64,000 nt of DNA from Paenibacillus selenitireducens (GCF_002021565.1 NZ_MSZX01000005.1:248027-312026); one strand, 5' to 3'. Counted from the stretch's first letter, positions 19,217-29,491 are shown. Numbers and translations: made by a program. The notes: a model not told the origin generated them from the letters alone.

Positions 19217-20080
19217 GTGGATTTCGGCAGACTTATTACAGCAATGGTTACCCCGTTTAACGAGCAACAAGATATTGATTGGGGACAAACCGAGAAGTTA
19301 ATCAATTATTTAATTGAAGAACAGCGCAGTGACAGTCTAGTGATATGTGGAACAACGGGAGAGTCTCCGACGTTAACAGACGAGGAGAAACTCGCGTTAT
19401 TTCAATTTGCAGTGAAGCAAGCGAACGGCCGCTGTAAGATTATTGCAGGTACAGGAAGCAACGACACGCGCCATTCCGTGCATTTAACTAAACTGGCTGA
19501 AGAGGCTGGGGTGGATGGCATATTATTGGTTACGCCGTATTATAATAAGCCGAGCCAAGAGGGATTGTATCAACATTTCAAGACGATTGCTGAAACAACG
19601 CAACTTCCGATCATGCTCTATAACATTCCGGGTCGAAGCGTGATTAATCTTTCGGTTGAGACCACACTGCGCCTTGCTCAATTGCCGAATATTGTCGGAA
19701 CGAAGGATTGCGCGAGCTTAGAACAACTTACTGTAATCGCGACAGAAGCCCCGGAGCATTTCAAAGTGTATTCAGGTGATGATTCCATGACCTTGCCGTC
19801 TCTTGCCATTGGAGGATATGGCATTGTGAGTGTTGCCAGCCACATTATCGGTTCAACCATGAAATCGATGATTGACGCTTTCCTTCAAGGGAATGTTCGA
19901 GAGGCAGCCCAATTGCATCAACAATGCTTCCCGATTTTCAAAGGGTTGTTTGAGTGCCCGAATCCTGTGTCTGTGAAATATGCGCTTGGACTTCGTGGAC
20001 TTCCGGTGGGCGGCGTGAGACTTCCACTTGTGAATCCGAACGAAAAAGAAGCATTATTTATTCAGAATTTATTGAAATAA
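19217..20080 (+). CDS. dapA: 4-hydroxy-tetrahydrodipicolinate synthase
   Basis: The 287-residue TIM-barrel aldolase condenses pyruvate and aspartate semialdehyde, the committed step to diaminopimelate and dipicolinate. The Schiff-base lysine is K163 in IVGTKDCASL; catalytic Y135 is in LYNIPGRS, and GTTGESPTL forms the substrate loop. The GTG start 9 nt after TAAGGAGGG is preferred over in-frame codons further up. It closes the dpa-asd-dap block and is followed by a strong terminator. Confidence 0.97.
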   Translation: MDFGRLITAMVTPFNEQQDIDWGQTEKLINYLIEEQRSDSLVICGTTGESPTLTDEEKLALFQFAVKQANGRCKIIAGTGSNDTRHSVHLTKLAEEAGVDGILLVTPYYNKPSQEGLYQHFKTIAETTQLPIMLYNIPGRSVINLSVETTLRLAQLPNIVGTKDCASLEQLTVIATEAPEHFKVYSGDDSMTLPSLAIGGYGIVSVASHIIGSTMKSMIDAFLQGNVREAAQLHQQCFPIFKGLFECPNPVSVKYALGLRGLPVGGVRLPLVNPNEKEALFIQNLLK

Positions 20081-20106
20081 AACGCTTCACAAATAGCGCA
20101 ACCAAG

Positions 20107-20137
20107 CCGATGCGAGCAGTTTAGCATCGGTTTTTTT
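20107..20137 (+). terminator. Terminator after dapA
   Basis: CCGATGC (20107-20113) pairs with GCATCGG (20124-20130), followed by seven T. Confidence 0.88.
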
Positions 20138-20170
20138 GTTTTGGGAAAAATAAGGCGACGAATGTCTGAC

Positions 20171-20200
20171 TTGTGTTTTGCTAAATTAATCATGTATAAT
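20171..20200 (+). promoter_or_regulatory. Sigma-A promoter of the RNase J gene
   Basis: TTGTGT (20171-20176) and a perfect TATAAT (20195-20200) are 18 bp apart. The transcript would carry a leader of about 160 nt. Confidence 0.7.
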
Positions 20201-20256
20201 GATAAAAAGTGACTGGGTGCGGTATTTTTTTAGATGTAAATTTTTAGGTAGATGAC

Positions 20257-20305
20257 CGGATAAGAGAATATGTTATCGGATCATTTTTCGGATCATTTTT
20301 CGGAT
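20257..20305 (+). repeat. Leader hairpin and 12-nt tandem repeat before RNase J
   Basis: CCGGATAA (20257-20264) can pair with TTATCGG (20274-20280) with one bulge. Overlapping it, the 12-nt unit CGGATCATTTTT occurs twice in tandem (20277-20288, 20289-20300), plus a partial CGGAT. It lies in the predicted 5' leader, about 65 nt before the start codon. Confidence 0.7.
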
Positions 20306-20368
20306 TACTATTGATCGTCATTCCGAAGGGTAGTTTCCTGCGGATAATTATAGGAGGTTTTGATTCAC

Positions 20369-22045
20369 TTGTCGAAAAAGAACAACACGGATAAAATAAC
20401 AATTTTTGCGCTTGGGGGCGTTGGTGAAATTGGTAAAAACATGTACGTCGTACAATACGCAAATGATATTGTCGTCGTCGATGCCGGTTTAAAATTCCCA
20501 GAAGAAGATATGCTCGGAATAGATATTGTTATTCCAGATATCTCTTACCTAACAGAAAATCGCGATAAAGTACGCGGTATTTTAGTTACCCATGGCCATG
20601 AGGACCACATTGGTGGATTGCCTTACGTTTTGAAACATTTGAATGTTCCGATTTACGGAACGAAATTAACATTAGGACTTATTGAAAGTAAATTGAAGGA
20701 AGCTAATTTGTTAGGCGAGACGAAGCGCATTCTGATTGATGCAGACTCTGTTGTCCCTATGGGTTCCATTCAAGCAAGCTTCTTCCGTACGAATCATAGT
20801 ATTCCTGATTCTGTCGGCGTATGCTTGGAAACACCAGAAGGCACTGTAGTACATACAGGAGATTTCAAATTTGATCATACCCCAGTCAATGGTCAATATG
20901 CAGATCTACACCGTATGGCGGAAATCGGTAAAAAAGGTGTTATCGCACTATTATCAGATAGTACAAATGCAGAGCGTCCTGGATTTACACCTTCAGAGAG
21001 CAATGTTGGAAAGAACTTAGAAGATATCTTCCGCAAAGCGCAACAACGCGTTGTCGTTGCTACCTTTGCATCGAATATTCACCGGGTTCAACAGGTTATT
21101 GATGCAGCGATTGCTACGAACCGTAAACTTACCGTGATCGGTCGCAGTATGGTGAATGTCGTGACGATTGCCTCGGAATTAGGCTACTTGCATATTCCAG
21201 ATGGTATGTTGATTGAACCTGAAGAAGTAAATAAGATGGCGGCAGATCGCGTCGTCATTCTATCCACGGGCAGTCAAGGTGAGCCGATGTCTGCATTAAC
21301 ACGGATGGCACGGAATACGCATCGTAAGATTGATATCTTACCAGGAGATACGGTAATTATTGCGGCAACTCCGATTCCGGGTAATGAGAAATTTGTAGGA
21401 CGAACTGTGGATGAATTGTTCCGTTTAGGAGCTCACGTCATTTATGGCGGTTCCATCACAGGTGTTCACGTTTCAGGTCACGGTAGCCAAGAAGAATTGA
21501 AATTGATGATGAACTTGATTAAGCCAAAGTATTTCATTCCGATTCACGGCGAATACCGTATGCTTCGTCAACATGCATTGCTTGGTGAGCAAGTAGGCAT
21601 TGAGAAAGAAAACATTTTCATTGTTGATATTGGTGAAACGATTGAGATTCAAGGTGGCGCAGCGCGTAAAGCGGGCAAAGTACCTTCAGGTAATGTCCTC
21701 ATCGATGGATTAGGTGTAGGTGATGTCGGTAATATTGTCTTAAGAGACCGCAAGTTGTTATCTCAAGATGGTATCCTCGTTGTCGTTGTTACGCTAAGCA
21801 AACAAGATGGCACGATTCTTTCCGGACCAGACATCATTTCCAGAGGTTTCGTATATGTACGTGAATCTGAAGGATTGTTAGATGAAGCCAACCGTATTGT
21901 CACGAATACGCTTCACAAACTTATGAATGAGAATGTTAACGAATGGGCGTCGTTGAAGACGAATGTCAAAGACGCGCTAGGTCGTTTCCTATACGAGCAA
22001 ACACGTCGTAGACCGATGATTCTTCCGATCATTATGGAAGTGTAA
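20369..22045 (+). CDS. rnjB: Ribonuclease J
   Basis: The 558-residue metallo-beta-lactamase/beta-CASP RNase has 5'-3' exonuclease and endonuclease activity in mRNA decay and rRNA maturation. The zinc motif H75-GHEDHIGG is intact, followed by [11 protein letters not shown], the beta-CASP region with [12 protein letters not shown], and the C-terminal IHGEYRML and dimerisation domain. TTG 20369 is 10 nt after AGGAGG; TTG 20360 is too close. In Bacillus this position holds rnjB (RNase J2); the J1/J2 label here comes from synteny only, and the intact metal site would suit an active enzyme of either type. Confidence 0.9.
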   Translation: MSKKNNTDKITIFALGGVGEIGKNMYVVQYANDIVVVDAGLKFPEEDMLGIDIVIPDISYLTENRDKVRGILVTHGHEDHIGGLPYVLKHLNVPIYGTKLTLGLIESKLKEANLLGETKRILIDADSVVPMGSIQASFFRTNHSIPDSVGVCLETPEGTVVHTGDFKFDHTPVNGQYADLHRMAEIGKKGVIALLSDSTNAERPGFTPSESNVGKNLEDIFRKAQQRVVVATFASNIHRVQQVIDAAIATNRKLTVIGRSMVNVVTIASELGYLHIPDGMLIEPEEVNKMAADRVVILSTGSQGEPMSALTRMARNTHRKIDILPGDTVIIAATPIPGNEKFVGRTVDELFRLGAHVIYGGSITGVHVSGHGSQEELKLMMNLIKPKYFIPIHGEYRMLRQHALLGEQVGIEKENIFIVDIGETIEIQGGAARKAGKVPSGNVLIDGLGVGDVGNIVLRDRKLLSQDGILVVVVTLSKQDGTILSGPDIISRGFVYVRESEGLLDEANRIVTNTLHKLMNENVNEWASLKTNVKDALGRFLYEQTRRRPMILPIIMEV

Positions 22046-22063
22046 TCTGCCTTAGTCGACATC

Positions 22064-22091
22064 AAGAGGGCCGCGCAAGCGGCTCTTTTTT
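22064..22091 (+). terminator. Terminator after RNase J
   Basis: AAGAGGGCCGC (22064-22074) pairs, with two G-U pairs, with GCGGCTCTTTT (22079-22089) around a GCAA loop; the T run ends at 22091. Confidence 0.82.
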
Positions 22092-22173
22092 GCGTTTGAA
22101 GGATCGAGTATTGAATAACGCAAGCTGCACCATACTATGGGATGCAAACCCAGAACAGAATGGTGGAGGTTTT

Positions 22174-22938
22174 ATGATGACATATTGGAATGAACAACAA
22201 CACACAAATGAGGAACAGCCTGTAGAAGCCCCTCCTGAGAATAAGCAGGTCCCGCCGACAGTACAAACGATTAATCAATTGGGACAGACTACCACCCCGA
22301 ATGGCGAGTCGAATATCTTCTGCATGTCGATTATTGGACAGATCGAAGGTCATTTGGTCTTACCTCCTCAGAACAAGACAACGAAGTATGAGCATGTCAT
22401 TCCTCAAATTGTTGCAGCTGAACAAAGTCGATCGATTGAAGGCGTGATGATCGTTCTGAATACAGTCGGAGGTGATGTGGAAGCCGGTCTCGCTATTGCC
22501 GAAATGATCTCATCCCTCTCCAAGCCAACCGTTACGGTTGTTTTAGGAGGTGGACATAGTATAGGCGTTCCGATCGCAGTATCGTCCGATTACTCCATTA
22601 TTGCAGAGTCAGCGACGATGACCATACATCCCATCCGGTTAAATGGTCTTGTTATCGGTGTGCCCCAAACCTTTGAATATTTAGATAAAATGCAAGAGCG
22701 TGTTGTCCGATTCGTGACATCCCATTCTAGAATCCCAGAAGAGAAATTTAAAGAATTAATGTTCAAAACGGGCGAACTCAACCGCGATATTGGAACATCC
22801 GTCGTAGGCCCCGATGCGGTTAAATACGGACTGATTGACGCTATTGGTGGCGTGGGGGAAGCTATTAAGAAATTAAATCAGCTTATTGAAGAACGACGGC
22901 AGCATCATACGACTGAGGGGAGTGTACCCATTCAATGA
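22174..22938 (+). CDS. tepA: ClpP-like serine protease (TepA/YmfB)
   Basis: The 254-residue protein belongs to the ClpP/crotonase-fold protease group. After an acidic, Q/P-rich N-terminal stretch (1-45), the core has [18 protein letters not shown], the nucleophile S129 in GGGHSIGVP and H152 in TIHP, so the Ser-His part of the triad looks intact. The B. subtilis homologue at this site was named TepA for a proposed role in protein translocation; its substrate is unsettled. ATG 22174 or 22177 follows GGTGGAGG. It overlaps ylzJ by 4 bp. Confidence 0.88.
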   Translation: MMTYWNEQQHTNEEQPVEAPPENKQVPPTVQTINQLGQTTTPNGESNIFCMSIIGQIEGHLVLPPQNKTTKYEHVIPQIVAAEQSRSIEGVMIVLNTVGGDVEAGLAIAEMISSLSKPTVTVVLGGGHSIGVPIAVSSDYSIIAESATMTIHPIRLNGLVIGVPQTFEYLDKMQERVVRFVTSHSRIPEEKFKELMFKTGELNRDIGTSVVGPDAVKYGLIDAIGGVGEAIKKLNQLIEERRQHHTTEGSVPIQ

Positions 22939-23183
22939 CAATCTACACAAGCATGCCCATTGAACTGGTACTAAGCGGTGTTGAACAACCTCGCCAGCCT
23001 GATATGGAGTTGGAAGTGAATGGCATTCTCATGCAAGTATCCCCCTTAGGTACGACGTCAGGCACGATTGTACGGCTGTTGCGCTGTCCACTTCATACCT
23101 ATCTTGATCCTTCCTATGCACCAGGTCAGGTTATCCAGTATCATCCAATAATACCTTCCGGGACTAATTCCATGTTCAAATAG
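22935..23183 (+). CDS. ylzJ: YlzJ-like small protein
   Basis: An 82-residue conserved protein of unknown function, coupled to tepA by an ATGA overlap. It is found at this place (between the ClpP-like gene and spoIIIE) in many Bacillales. Visible text: MPIELVLSG at the start, and [14 protein letters not shown] near the C-terminus. No signal peptide or membrane segment. I infer only a link to tepA from the fixed order. Confidence 0.82.
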   Translation: MTIYTSMPIELVLSGVEQPRQPDMELEVNGILMQVSPLGTTSGTIVRLLRCPLHTYLDPSYAPGQVIQYHPIIPSGTNSMFK

Positions 23184-23211
23184 GAACAGGATAGGAACAT
23201 CCCCAGATTTA

Positions 23212-23220
23212 TGCTATAAT
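23212..23220 (+). promoter_or_regulatory. Extended -10 promoter of spoIIIE
   Basis: TGCTATAAT (TG, one base, TATAAT) lies 21 bp before the TTG start; no good -35 is seen 16-18 bp upstream, as is common for extended -10 promoters. Confidence 0.55.
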
Positions 23221-23241
23221 GAACTTCTGGGGGTGACCGGT

Positions 23242-25923
23242 TTGGCGCGAAGAAAAAAGAAGAAGTCCTTATTCAGTTCGAGCCTAAAATACGAAATTTA
23301 CGGCATCATTTGGATTACGCTTTCAGTCATTGCATTAGCAGGGGAAGCAACGGTCGGCCGCTCTTTTACGAAAATGTTTGGTCTTGTATTAGGCAAGTTT
23401 TACTTTGTCATCCCGATTATTGGGGTATACGTAGGGCTTTATGTTATGGTCAAGCGAAAATGGCCGCTGGGCTGGTCTGCAAGAAGGTCAGGGATGCTCA
23501 TTATCGTGCTTGCTCTAACCCTGATGAGTACAATATGGACCATCGATCACAAATTGCCGCCTACTGTGGATGTCACAGCGAATCGAATTATCTCGCAAAT
23601 ACATAATGATATGAAAACCGAACTATTAACACCTGGGACCGCTCAATATGGGTCGATCTATCAAAAGCAGATCAGCGGCGGTTATATGGGTGCTTTTAGT
23701 TATGCTGTTCTTTTCTGGCTATTTGGCGCGCTTGGAGCCAAGTTAATGATGATTGTTTTGTTCGGCATAGGAGTAATGCTGACTGCAAACATGTCATACG
23801 TAGAGCTCCTGAGATGGATCAAGCAGCGACTTTTCCGATTCCAGGATTTGATACGCATCAAGGTCCGTTCCGCGAAGCGAACTAAGAAAGCGAACAAACC
23901 TGCGCTCAAGCTTCATTCCAAAAAAAAGCCTTTGCGTGATCTTCACGATGAGGATGAGGAAGATGATTATTACGAAACGGACGAGCAGGGTGAAGAAGCT
24001 TCTCCAAAACGTAAGACGATGCCATTATTCTTTCAACTATTTGGCGGAAAAACAGGATCAACCCGTCCGCGAGATGAAATCGATGAGGAAGACGACTACT
24101 TGGATCGTGGTGTCATTATGACTTCACCACAACAAGTCGTGAAACTGGAGGATGATGAGGACCCAATTCGTCCTTTAGAGCAGTCGAGTCATGCTGTACC
24201 TCAGGGCCCAATTTTTAGGGATTTTCAAGAATCCGCTCTTTCATCGTCTGAAGATGAGGAGATGGACGGTCCAGATGAGCATATGTCTCCTGTAGTTGGA
24301 CATTCACATCAGAATGTGTCTAATCCACAGTCCTTACATGATCATGTGGAACCTGCACTCACTGATTCACTTGGGAATGACCACGAGGGTTTACAAGATG
24401 ATGCTAATCACACCATCACGAATGGCGAACAAGCACCTGCAGCACAGGATACGGAATCGGCAGAATCTACGCCGGTGGTCGTCATGCCGCCACCTAAACC
24501 TTATCTTTTGCCTAACTTCCGCTTGCTAAGTAAACCGCAAGGAAGCGGGAAAAATGGGGATCAACCTGACTTTATGCAGACTGCGCGTAAGCTGGAGGCA
24601 ACGCTTGAAAGCTTTGGGGTTAGAGCAAAAGTTTTGGAGGTTGTGCGTGGACCTGCAGTTACACGCTATGAAATTCAACCAGATATCGGTGTTAAGGTGA
24701 GCCGTATTGTAAGTCTCACTGATGATATTGCGTTAGCCCTTGCGGCCAAAGATATCCGTATGGAGGCACCGATTCCGGGTAAATCGGCTATCGGTATTGA
24801 AGTGCCTAACTCGGAAGTCTCCATTGTTACCATGCGCGAGGTCATGGAAACACAGATATTTTCGGATTCTGCTTCTAAGCTCTCCATTGCATTCGGCCGT
24901 GATATCTCAGGGCAGACGATCGTAGGCAATTTAGCTCGGATGCCCCATTTACTTGTTGCGGGTGCGACAGGTTCGGGTAAATCCGTATGTATTAACGGGA
25001 TTATTACGAGTATTCTCTATAAAGCAAAACCTGATGAAGTGAAATTCCTGATGATTGACCCGAAAATGGTGGAGTTAAATGTCTATAATGGCATTCCTCA
25101 TTTGTTGGCGCCTGTCGTGACGGATCCCAAACGAGCTTCGCTTGCCTTAAAGAAAATCGTCGTCGAAATGGAGAAACGATACGAGCTTTTCTCGAAATCA
25201 GGAACTCGGAATATCGAAGGTTATAATAAACTCATGGATAGTAATCCTGCTGCCGTACTTCCATTCATCGTCGTGATCGTGGACGAGCTTGCAGATTTGA
25301 TGATGGTCGCTTCGAATGATGTCGAGGATGCGATCTGCCGTCTTGCCCAAATGGCGCGTGCTGCGGGGATTCACTTAATCATTGCAACACAGCGTCCATC
25401 TGTTGACGTTATTACGGGCGTCATTAAGGCAAATATTCCTTCACGAATCGCCTTCGGCGTGTCTTCACAAGTGGATTCTCGGACCATTCTAGATATGGTT
25501 GGTGCAGAGAAGCTTTTAGGTCGAGGAGATATGCTCTTCCTCCCGATGGGATCATCCAAACCCTTACGTGTTCAAGGGGCTTTCTTGTCAGATGAAGAAG
25601 TGGAATCCGTCGTAGAATATTGCCGCAACCAAGGGCAAGCCGTCTATAATGAGGACCTTGTACCAGAGATTGATGAGACCACGGATCAACCGGAAGAGAT
25701 TATGGACGAGCTCTATGATCAAGCCGTACAGATCGTATTGGAAGCAAAACAAGCGTCTGTGTCATTGCTACAGCGCCGCATGCGTGTCGGCTATACAAGA
25801 GCAGCACGTTTAATTGATTCCATGGAAGCGCATGGCGTTGTCGGTCCATACGAGGGTAGTAAGCCGCGTGAAGTGCTGATCTCTATGGAACAGCACCAAA
25901 ACAATAATCGCATAAGCTCTTAA
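23242..25923 (+). CDS. spoIIIE: DNA translocase SpoIIIE/FtsK
   Basis: The 893-residue ATP-driven DNA pump clears chromosomes from the septum in division and packs the forespore chromosome. The basic N-terminus is followed by about four membrane helices (20-165), then a long, strongly acidic D/E/H-rich linker (about 225-425), an alpha domain, the RecA-like motor with Walker A GATGSGKS and Walker [15 protein letters not shown], and a C-terminal gamma winged helix (about 820-890) that reads SRS/KOPS DNA. TTG 23242 is chosen because GGGGGTGA lies 8 nt upstream; GTG 23233 overlaps that site. Confidence 0.95.
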   Translation: MARRKKKKSLFSSSLKYEIYGIIWITLSVIALAGEATVGRSFTKMFGLVLGKFYFVIPIIGVYVGLYVMVKRKWPLGWSARRSGMLIIVLALTLMSTIWTIDHKLPPTVDVTANRIISQIHNDMKTELLTPGTAQYGSIYQKQISGGYMGAFSYAVLFWLFGALGAKLMMIVLFGIGVMLTANMSYVELLRWIKQRLFRFQDLIRIKVRSAKRTKKANKPALKLHSKKKPLRDLHDEDEEDDYYETDEQGEEASPKRKTMPLFFQLFGGKTGSTRPRDEIDEEDDYLDRGVIMTSPQQVVKLEDDEDPIRPLEQSSHAVPQGPIFRDFQESALSSSEDEEMDGPDEHMSPVVGHSHQNVSNPQSLHDHVEPALTDSLGNDHEGLQDDANHTITNGEQAPAAQDTESAESTPVVVMPPPKPYLLPNFRLLSKPQGSGKNGDQPDFMQTARKLEATLESFGVRAKVLEVVRGPAVTRYEIQPDIGVKVSRIVSLTDDIALALAAKDIRMEAPIPGKSAIGIEVPNSEVSIVTMREVMETQIFSDSASKLSIAFGRDISGQTIVGNLARMPHLLVAGATGSGKSVCINGIITSILYKAKPDEVKFLMIDPKMVELNVYNGIPHLLAPVVTDPKRASLALKKIVVEMEKRYELFSKSGTRNIEGYNKLMDSNPAAVLPFIVVIVDELADLMMVASNDVEDAICRLAQMARAAGIHLIIATQRPSVDVITGVIKANIPSRIAFGVSSQVDSRTILDMVGAEKLLGRGDMLFLPMGSSKPLRVQGAFLSDEEVESVVEYCRNQGQAVYNEDLVPEIDETTDQPEEIMDELYDQAVQIVLEAKQASVSLLQRRMRVGYTRAARLIDSMEAHGVVGPYEGSKPREVLISMEQHQNNNRISS

Positions 25924-25934
25924 TCAAATTCATG

Positions 25935-25965
25935 TGCATAATCAGCCTAAGCTTTTCTCATAATA
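25935..25965 (+). promoter_or_regulatory. Sigma-G-type promoter before sleB
   Basis: TGCATA (25935-25940) and CATAATA (25959-25965) are 18 bp apart, matching the forespore sigma-G pattern (gyATA, 17-18 bp, CAtnnTA). sleB is sigma-G controlled in B. subtilis. Confidence 0.6.
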
Positions 25966-26012
25966 GAATTACCATTCCTGTAAAACTAACATGAGAAAGG
26001 TAGAGCTTAGGC
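25945..26012. repeat. Long inverted repeat spanning the sleB promoter and ribosome site
   Basis: GCCTAAGCT (25945-25953) and TTTCTCAT (25954-25961) are matched by ATGAGAAA (25991-25998) and AGCTTAGGC (26004-26012), with a 5-nt GGTAG bulge: 17 matched positions, 29-nt centre. The right arm ends 1 nt before the sleB start codon. Confidence 0.85.
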
Positions 26013-26013
26013 G

Positions 26014-26781
26014 ATGAAAAAACGTATTATTTGGATTACAGCAGCGATCGTACTGCTTCTCATCGGTACATATCAGTTGAGAACATCATTATTTACTGCA
26101 CAAGAGACGTTCAGCAATGCAATTCTGAAAGTCGGGGCCAAAGGCCAAGACGTGAATGAATTGCAAGGAAGGCTTAAGTTTCTAGGTTTTTACTACGGTA
26201 AAGTGGATGGTCATTTCGGCAACACCACTTTGAAATCCGTGAGATGGTTTCAGTCTGAGTTTGGCATGAAGGTCGATGGAATTGTAGGCGGGAAGACGAA
26301 GGTCAAATTATGGAATGCGACGAAACACTGGGTACCTTCCGGAAATACCGCCCCGGCTGCTCCAAACAAAAAGCCTGATACGGGTGAAGCATCAAATAAT
26401 GTGGGCTCCCATAATAATTTGGGCTTTTCCAGTAATGATCTGAAATTGATGGCTAATGCTGTCTATGGTGAAGCACGTGGGGAGCCGTATGAAGGACAGG
26501 TTGCCGTAGCAGCTGTCATTCTCAACCGCGTCAAATCTCCAAGCTTCCCGAACACGGCATCGGGTGTTATTTTCCAACCTGGCGCATTTACGGCTGTTGC
26601 AGACGGGCAGATTTGGCTAACGCCAAATGAGAATGCCCGCAAAGCGGTGCAGGATGCCATTAATGGATGGGATCCTTCAGGAGGTTGCTTGTATTACTTT
26701 AACCCGGATACAGCGACGTCGAAGTGGATCTGGACCCGTCCACAGGTCAAGACGATTGGTAAACACATTTTCTGTATGTAA
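26014..26781 (+). CDS. sleB: Spore cortex-lytic enzyme SleB-type cell wall hydrolase
   Basis: The 255-residue exported protein has an N-terminal signal/anchor (5-20), a peptidoglycan-binding domain (38-103; LKVGAKGQDVNELQGRL, with GKVDGHFG and VDGIVGGKT), a short P/N-rich linker and a C-terminal Hydrolase_2 domain (140-255) with the catalytic glutamate in YGEARGEPYEGQVAVAAV and GCLYYFNP. Such proteins are lytic transglycosylases that open the spore cortex at germination. Length and layout fit SleB; no ypeB follows, which usually pairs with it, so partner or alternative function is open. AAAGGTAGAG precedes the ATG. Confidence 0.88.
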   Translation: MKKRIIWITAAIVLLLIGTYQLRTSLFTAQETFSNAILKVGAKGQDVNELQGRLKFLGFYYGKVDGHFGNTTLKSVRWFQSEFGMKVDGIVGGKTKVKLWNATKHWVPSGNTAPAAPNKKPDTGEASNNVGSHNNLGFSSNDLKLMANAVYGEARGEPYEGQVAVAAVILNRVKSPSFPNTASGVIFQPGAFTAVADGQIWLTPNENARKAVQDAINGWDPSGGCLYYFNPDTATSKWIWTRPQVKTIGKHIFCM

Positions 26782-26794
26782 CATAGTTGTACGT

Positions 26795-26837
26795 GAAGAA
26801 GTAACCTCGCTATTGTGTGAGGTTGCTTCTTCATTTT
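26795..26837 (+). terminator. Terminator after sleB
   Basis: GAAGAAGTAACCTC (26795-26808) pairs, with one G-T, with GAGGTTGCTTCTTC (26819-26832) and is followed by ATTTT. Confidence 0.75.
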
Positions 26838-26911
26838 CCAATGGTATAGAATGGAATTGATTTGAATAAGATTGACTTTAAAAATAGGGAATGACGAAAA
26901 GGAGACTTGCT

Positions 26912-28192
26912 TTGACCATGACAAGTTTTGAGCAGGGCCAAGTTCATCAGATGCGAATTCATGTGATGCCAACCAAACGATTTAAAACGTTTGCCATTGC
27001 ACTTTATATCGGAGTTCCGTTGGAAGAATCAACGGTGACGGAAGTGGCATTAACGCCGTTTGCGCTGCGTAGAGGTACAGAGACCTACCCGGAGACGATT
27101 CAATTCCGTGAGCGACTGGATGATTTGTACGGGGCTGGGTTTGGATTTGATGTGTTAAAACGTGGAGATTATCAAATTGTACAATTCCGCATGGATATCA
27201 TTAACGATGCGTTTGTCGCATCGGAACAATCACTATTGCAGCAATCCTTCGCTTTTTTAGGTGAGGTATTGACCAAACCTGCTTTGAAGCAAAACAAATA
27301 TCGCGACAAATATGTCGATGCGGAGAAAGAAACCCTACGCAAGCGGTTAGATTCGATTGTGAATGATAAAATTCGATATGCAGCAGAACGCTGTATTGAA
27401 GAAATGTGTAAGAATGAACCTTACCGCTTACATCCGCTCGGCAAACGGGAAGACATTGAAGGGATTACATCGGAATCCCTGGTTAAGCATTATGAAAAAT
27501 GGCTGCAGTCAGCAAATATGGACTTGTATGTCGTCGGAGATACGTCTTTAGAAGAAGTACAGAAGCTCGTAGAGCAATCTTTCCAGTTACAGCGGTCCAA
27601 AGAGGTTAACTATGAATTAAAAGCCCCTACAAGACAATCTCGTGACGTTCAGACGATTGTAGAGAAGTTAGACGTAGGGCAAGGAAAATTAAATATGGGC
27701 TTGCGTACATCGATTACCTATGGCGATGATCAATATGCGGCGGCATTAATGTATAACGGTATTTTAGGCGGATACCCGCACTCCAAATTATTTGTTAATG
27801 TACGGGAGAAAGCCAGCCTAGCCTATTATGCTTCTTCAAGGTTTGATGGTCATAAAGGAATTTGTACGATTCAATCCGGGATTGAAATCGAGAATTATGA
27901 GAAGGCAGTGGAGATCATTCGCCAACAACTGGACAGTATGAAAACAGGTACCATTAGTGATCTAGAGCTGACTCAGACCAAAGCAATGATATCTAACCAT
28001 GTGCGCGAGCTTGGAGATTCTGCATTTGAAATGATTGGCTATGATTTTAACCGCCAGTTATCAGGCAAGAATCGCCCAGCATCCCAGCTATTAGAGCAAA
28101 TTGAGAACGTGACCATTGCAGATATTCAGGCTGCTGCGCAAACGTTCGAATTGGATACGATTTATTATTTGCGGGATCGGAAGGGAGAGTAG
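26912..28192 (+). CDS. yfmF: M16-family protein YfmF, non-catalytic, linked to EF-P 5-aminopentanol modification
   Basis: The 426-residue M16-fold protein lacks the zinc motif: the place of HxxEH reads TEVALTPFALRRGT. It is therefore likely the inactive half of a pair with the next gene, which keeps the motif. The C-terminal half has REKASLAYYASSRFDGHKG, as in M16 partner domains. Current family naming ties this gene and its neighbours to EF-P 5-aminopentanol modification, from B. subtilis work on ymfI. The start is TTG, 7 nt after AAAAGGAG; ATG 26918 is possible. Confidence 0.85.
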   Translation: MTMTSFEQGQVHQMRIHVMPTKRFKTFAIALYIGVPLEESTVTEVALTPFALRRGTETYPETIQFRERLDDLYGAGFGFDVLKRGDYQIVQFRMDIINDAFVASEQSLLQQSFAFLGEVLTKPALKQNKYRDKYVDAEKETLRKRLDSIVNDKIRYAAERCIEEMCKNEPYRLHPLGKREDIEGITSESLVKHYEKWLQSANMDLYVVGDTSLEEVQKLVEQSFQLQRSKEVNYELKAPTRQSRDVQTIVEKLDVGQGKLNMGLRTSITYGDDQYAAALMYNGILGGYPHSKLFVNVREKASLAYYASSRFDGHKGICTIQSGIEIENYEKAVEIIRQQLDSMKTGTISDLELTQTKAMISNHVRELGDSAFEMIGYDFNRQLSGKNRPASQLLEQIENVTIADIQAAAQTFELDTIYYLRDRKGE

Positions 28193-28195
28193 CTC

Positions 28196-29491
28196 ATGCA
28201 AACCATACAACATCCAGAGCTTCAAGAAACGGTCTATTATGAGAAAATGCCAAATGGCTTAGATGTATATGTATTACCGAAGGAAGGGTTCCAGAAGACG
28301 TATGCTACTTTCTCCACGCGATACGGCTCTATCGACAACCATTTCAAAGTAGCCAAAGGCGAAGACACGCAAGTACCGGATGGCGTAGCGCATTTCCTGG
28401 AGCACAAAATGTTCGAAGAGCCGACAGGCGATATTTTCGCAACCTTCGCCAATCAAGGCGCTTCAGCGAATGCTTTTACAAGCTTTGATCGTACGGTTTA
28501 TTTATTTACGGCTACGGAACAAATTGATGCGAATATCGAGACCTTGGTGAATTTTGTTCAGAATCCTTATTTTACAGATGAAAATGTAGAGAAGGAAAAG
28601 GGCATCATCGGACAAGAAATCAAGATGTACCAAGATAATCCGGATTGGCGCGTCTATTTTGGCGTGATCGAAGCCATGTTCGGGATCCATCCTGTGCATA
28701 TCGACATTGCAGGGACAATTGAATCCATCGGTACCATTACCAAAGAAACGCTGTATACCTGCTATAACACCTTCTATCACCCTTCCAATATGCTGTTATT
28801 CGTTGTAGGCGGTGTGAATGCCGAAGATGTAATTGAATTAGTTCGTGCCAATCAGGCCAAGAAAGACTATGGACAGCAAGGTGAAATCGATCGGATCTTC
28901 GCAGAAGAGCCGACTGCGGTTCATCTGAAACGAAAAGTGACACACTTACCTGTTTCGTTGCCGAAATGTCTCTTTGGGTTTAAAGAAAAGAACATCTTGG
29001 AACTTGGGGCAGAGCAATTGCGTCGGGACTTGGTCATTAAATTAATGCTGGATATTATGTTGGGTTCCAGTACTCCGTTGTATCAGCAGCTATACGATGA
29101 GAAATTAATTTCAGATGGCTTTGGATTTGAGTTCAATAGCGGAAAGAACTATGCTTTCTCCATCATTGGAGGGGACACACCGGATCCGGATTTATTAATT
29201 CAACGCATACGTGATGCAGTTGAAGCGATGAAGACAACAGGCTTTAATCAAGCTCACTTCGAACGTGCTCGGAAAAAGAAAATCGGCGGTTATCTGCGGA
29301 TGTTGAATTCACCGGAAGCGATTGCTAATGAATTTACGAACTATAAATTCCGTGATTGTGATTTATTTGAAATTTTGCCGGTGTATGAATCCATCACGCT
29401 GGAGGAAGTGAATGAAAGCCTCCGTAACCATTTTGACTGGGAACAGCTGGCCATTTCAATCGTGGAAAGTCCATCGCAATCTAATTCGTAA
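28196..29491 (+). CDS. yfmH: M16-family zinc peptidase YfmH, linked to EF-P modification
   Basis: The 431-residue protein keeps the M16 zinc site: AHFLEHKMFEEPTGD (HxxEH) and the third ligand in EKGIIGQEIKMYQDNPDWRVY (about residues 130-150). It begins 4 bp after yfmF, so the two are cotranslated and probably form a heterodimer in which this one is catalytic. Natural substrate is not established; the association with EF-P modification comes from the conserved cluster with ymfI. Confidence 0.88.
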   Translation: MQTIQHPELQETVYYEKMPNGLDVYVLPKEGFQKTYATFSTRYGSIDNHFKVAKGEDTQVPDGVAHFLEHKMFEEPTGDIFATFANQGASANAFTSFDRTVYLFTATEQIDANIETLVNFVQNPYFTDENVEKEKGIIGQEIKMYQDNPDWRVYFGVIEAMFGIHPVHIDIAGTIESIGTITKETLYTCYNTFYHPSNMLLFVVGGVNAEDVIELVRANQAKKDYGQQGEIDRIFAEEPTAVHLKRKVTHLPVSLPKCLFGFKEKNILELGAEQLRRDLVIKLMLDIMLGSSTPLYQQLYDEKLISDGFGFEFNSGKNYAFSIIGGDTPDPDLLIQRIRDAVEAMKTTGFNQAHFERARKKKIGGYLRMLNSPEAIANEFTNYKFRDCDLFEILPVYESITLEEVNESLRNHFDWEQLAISIVESPSQSNS

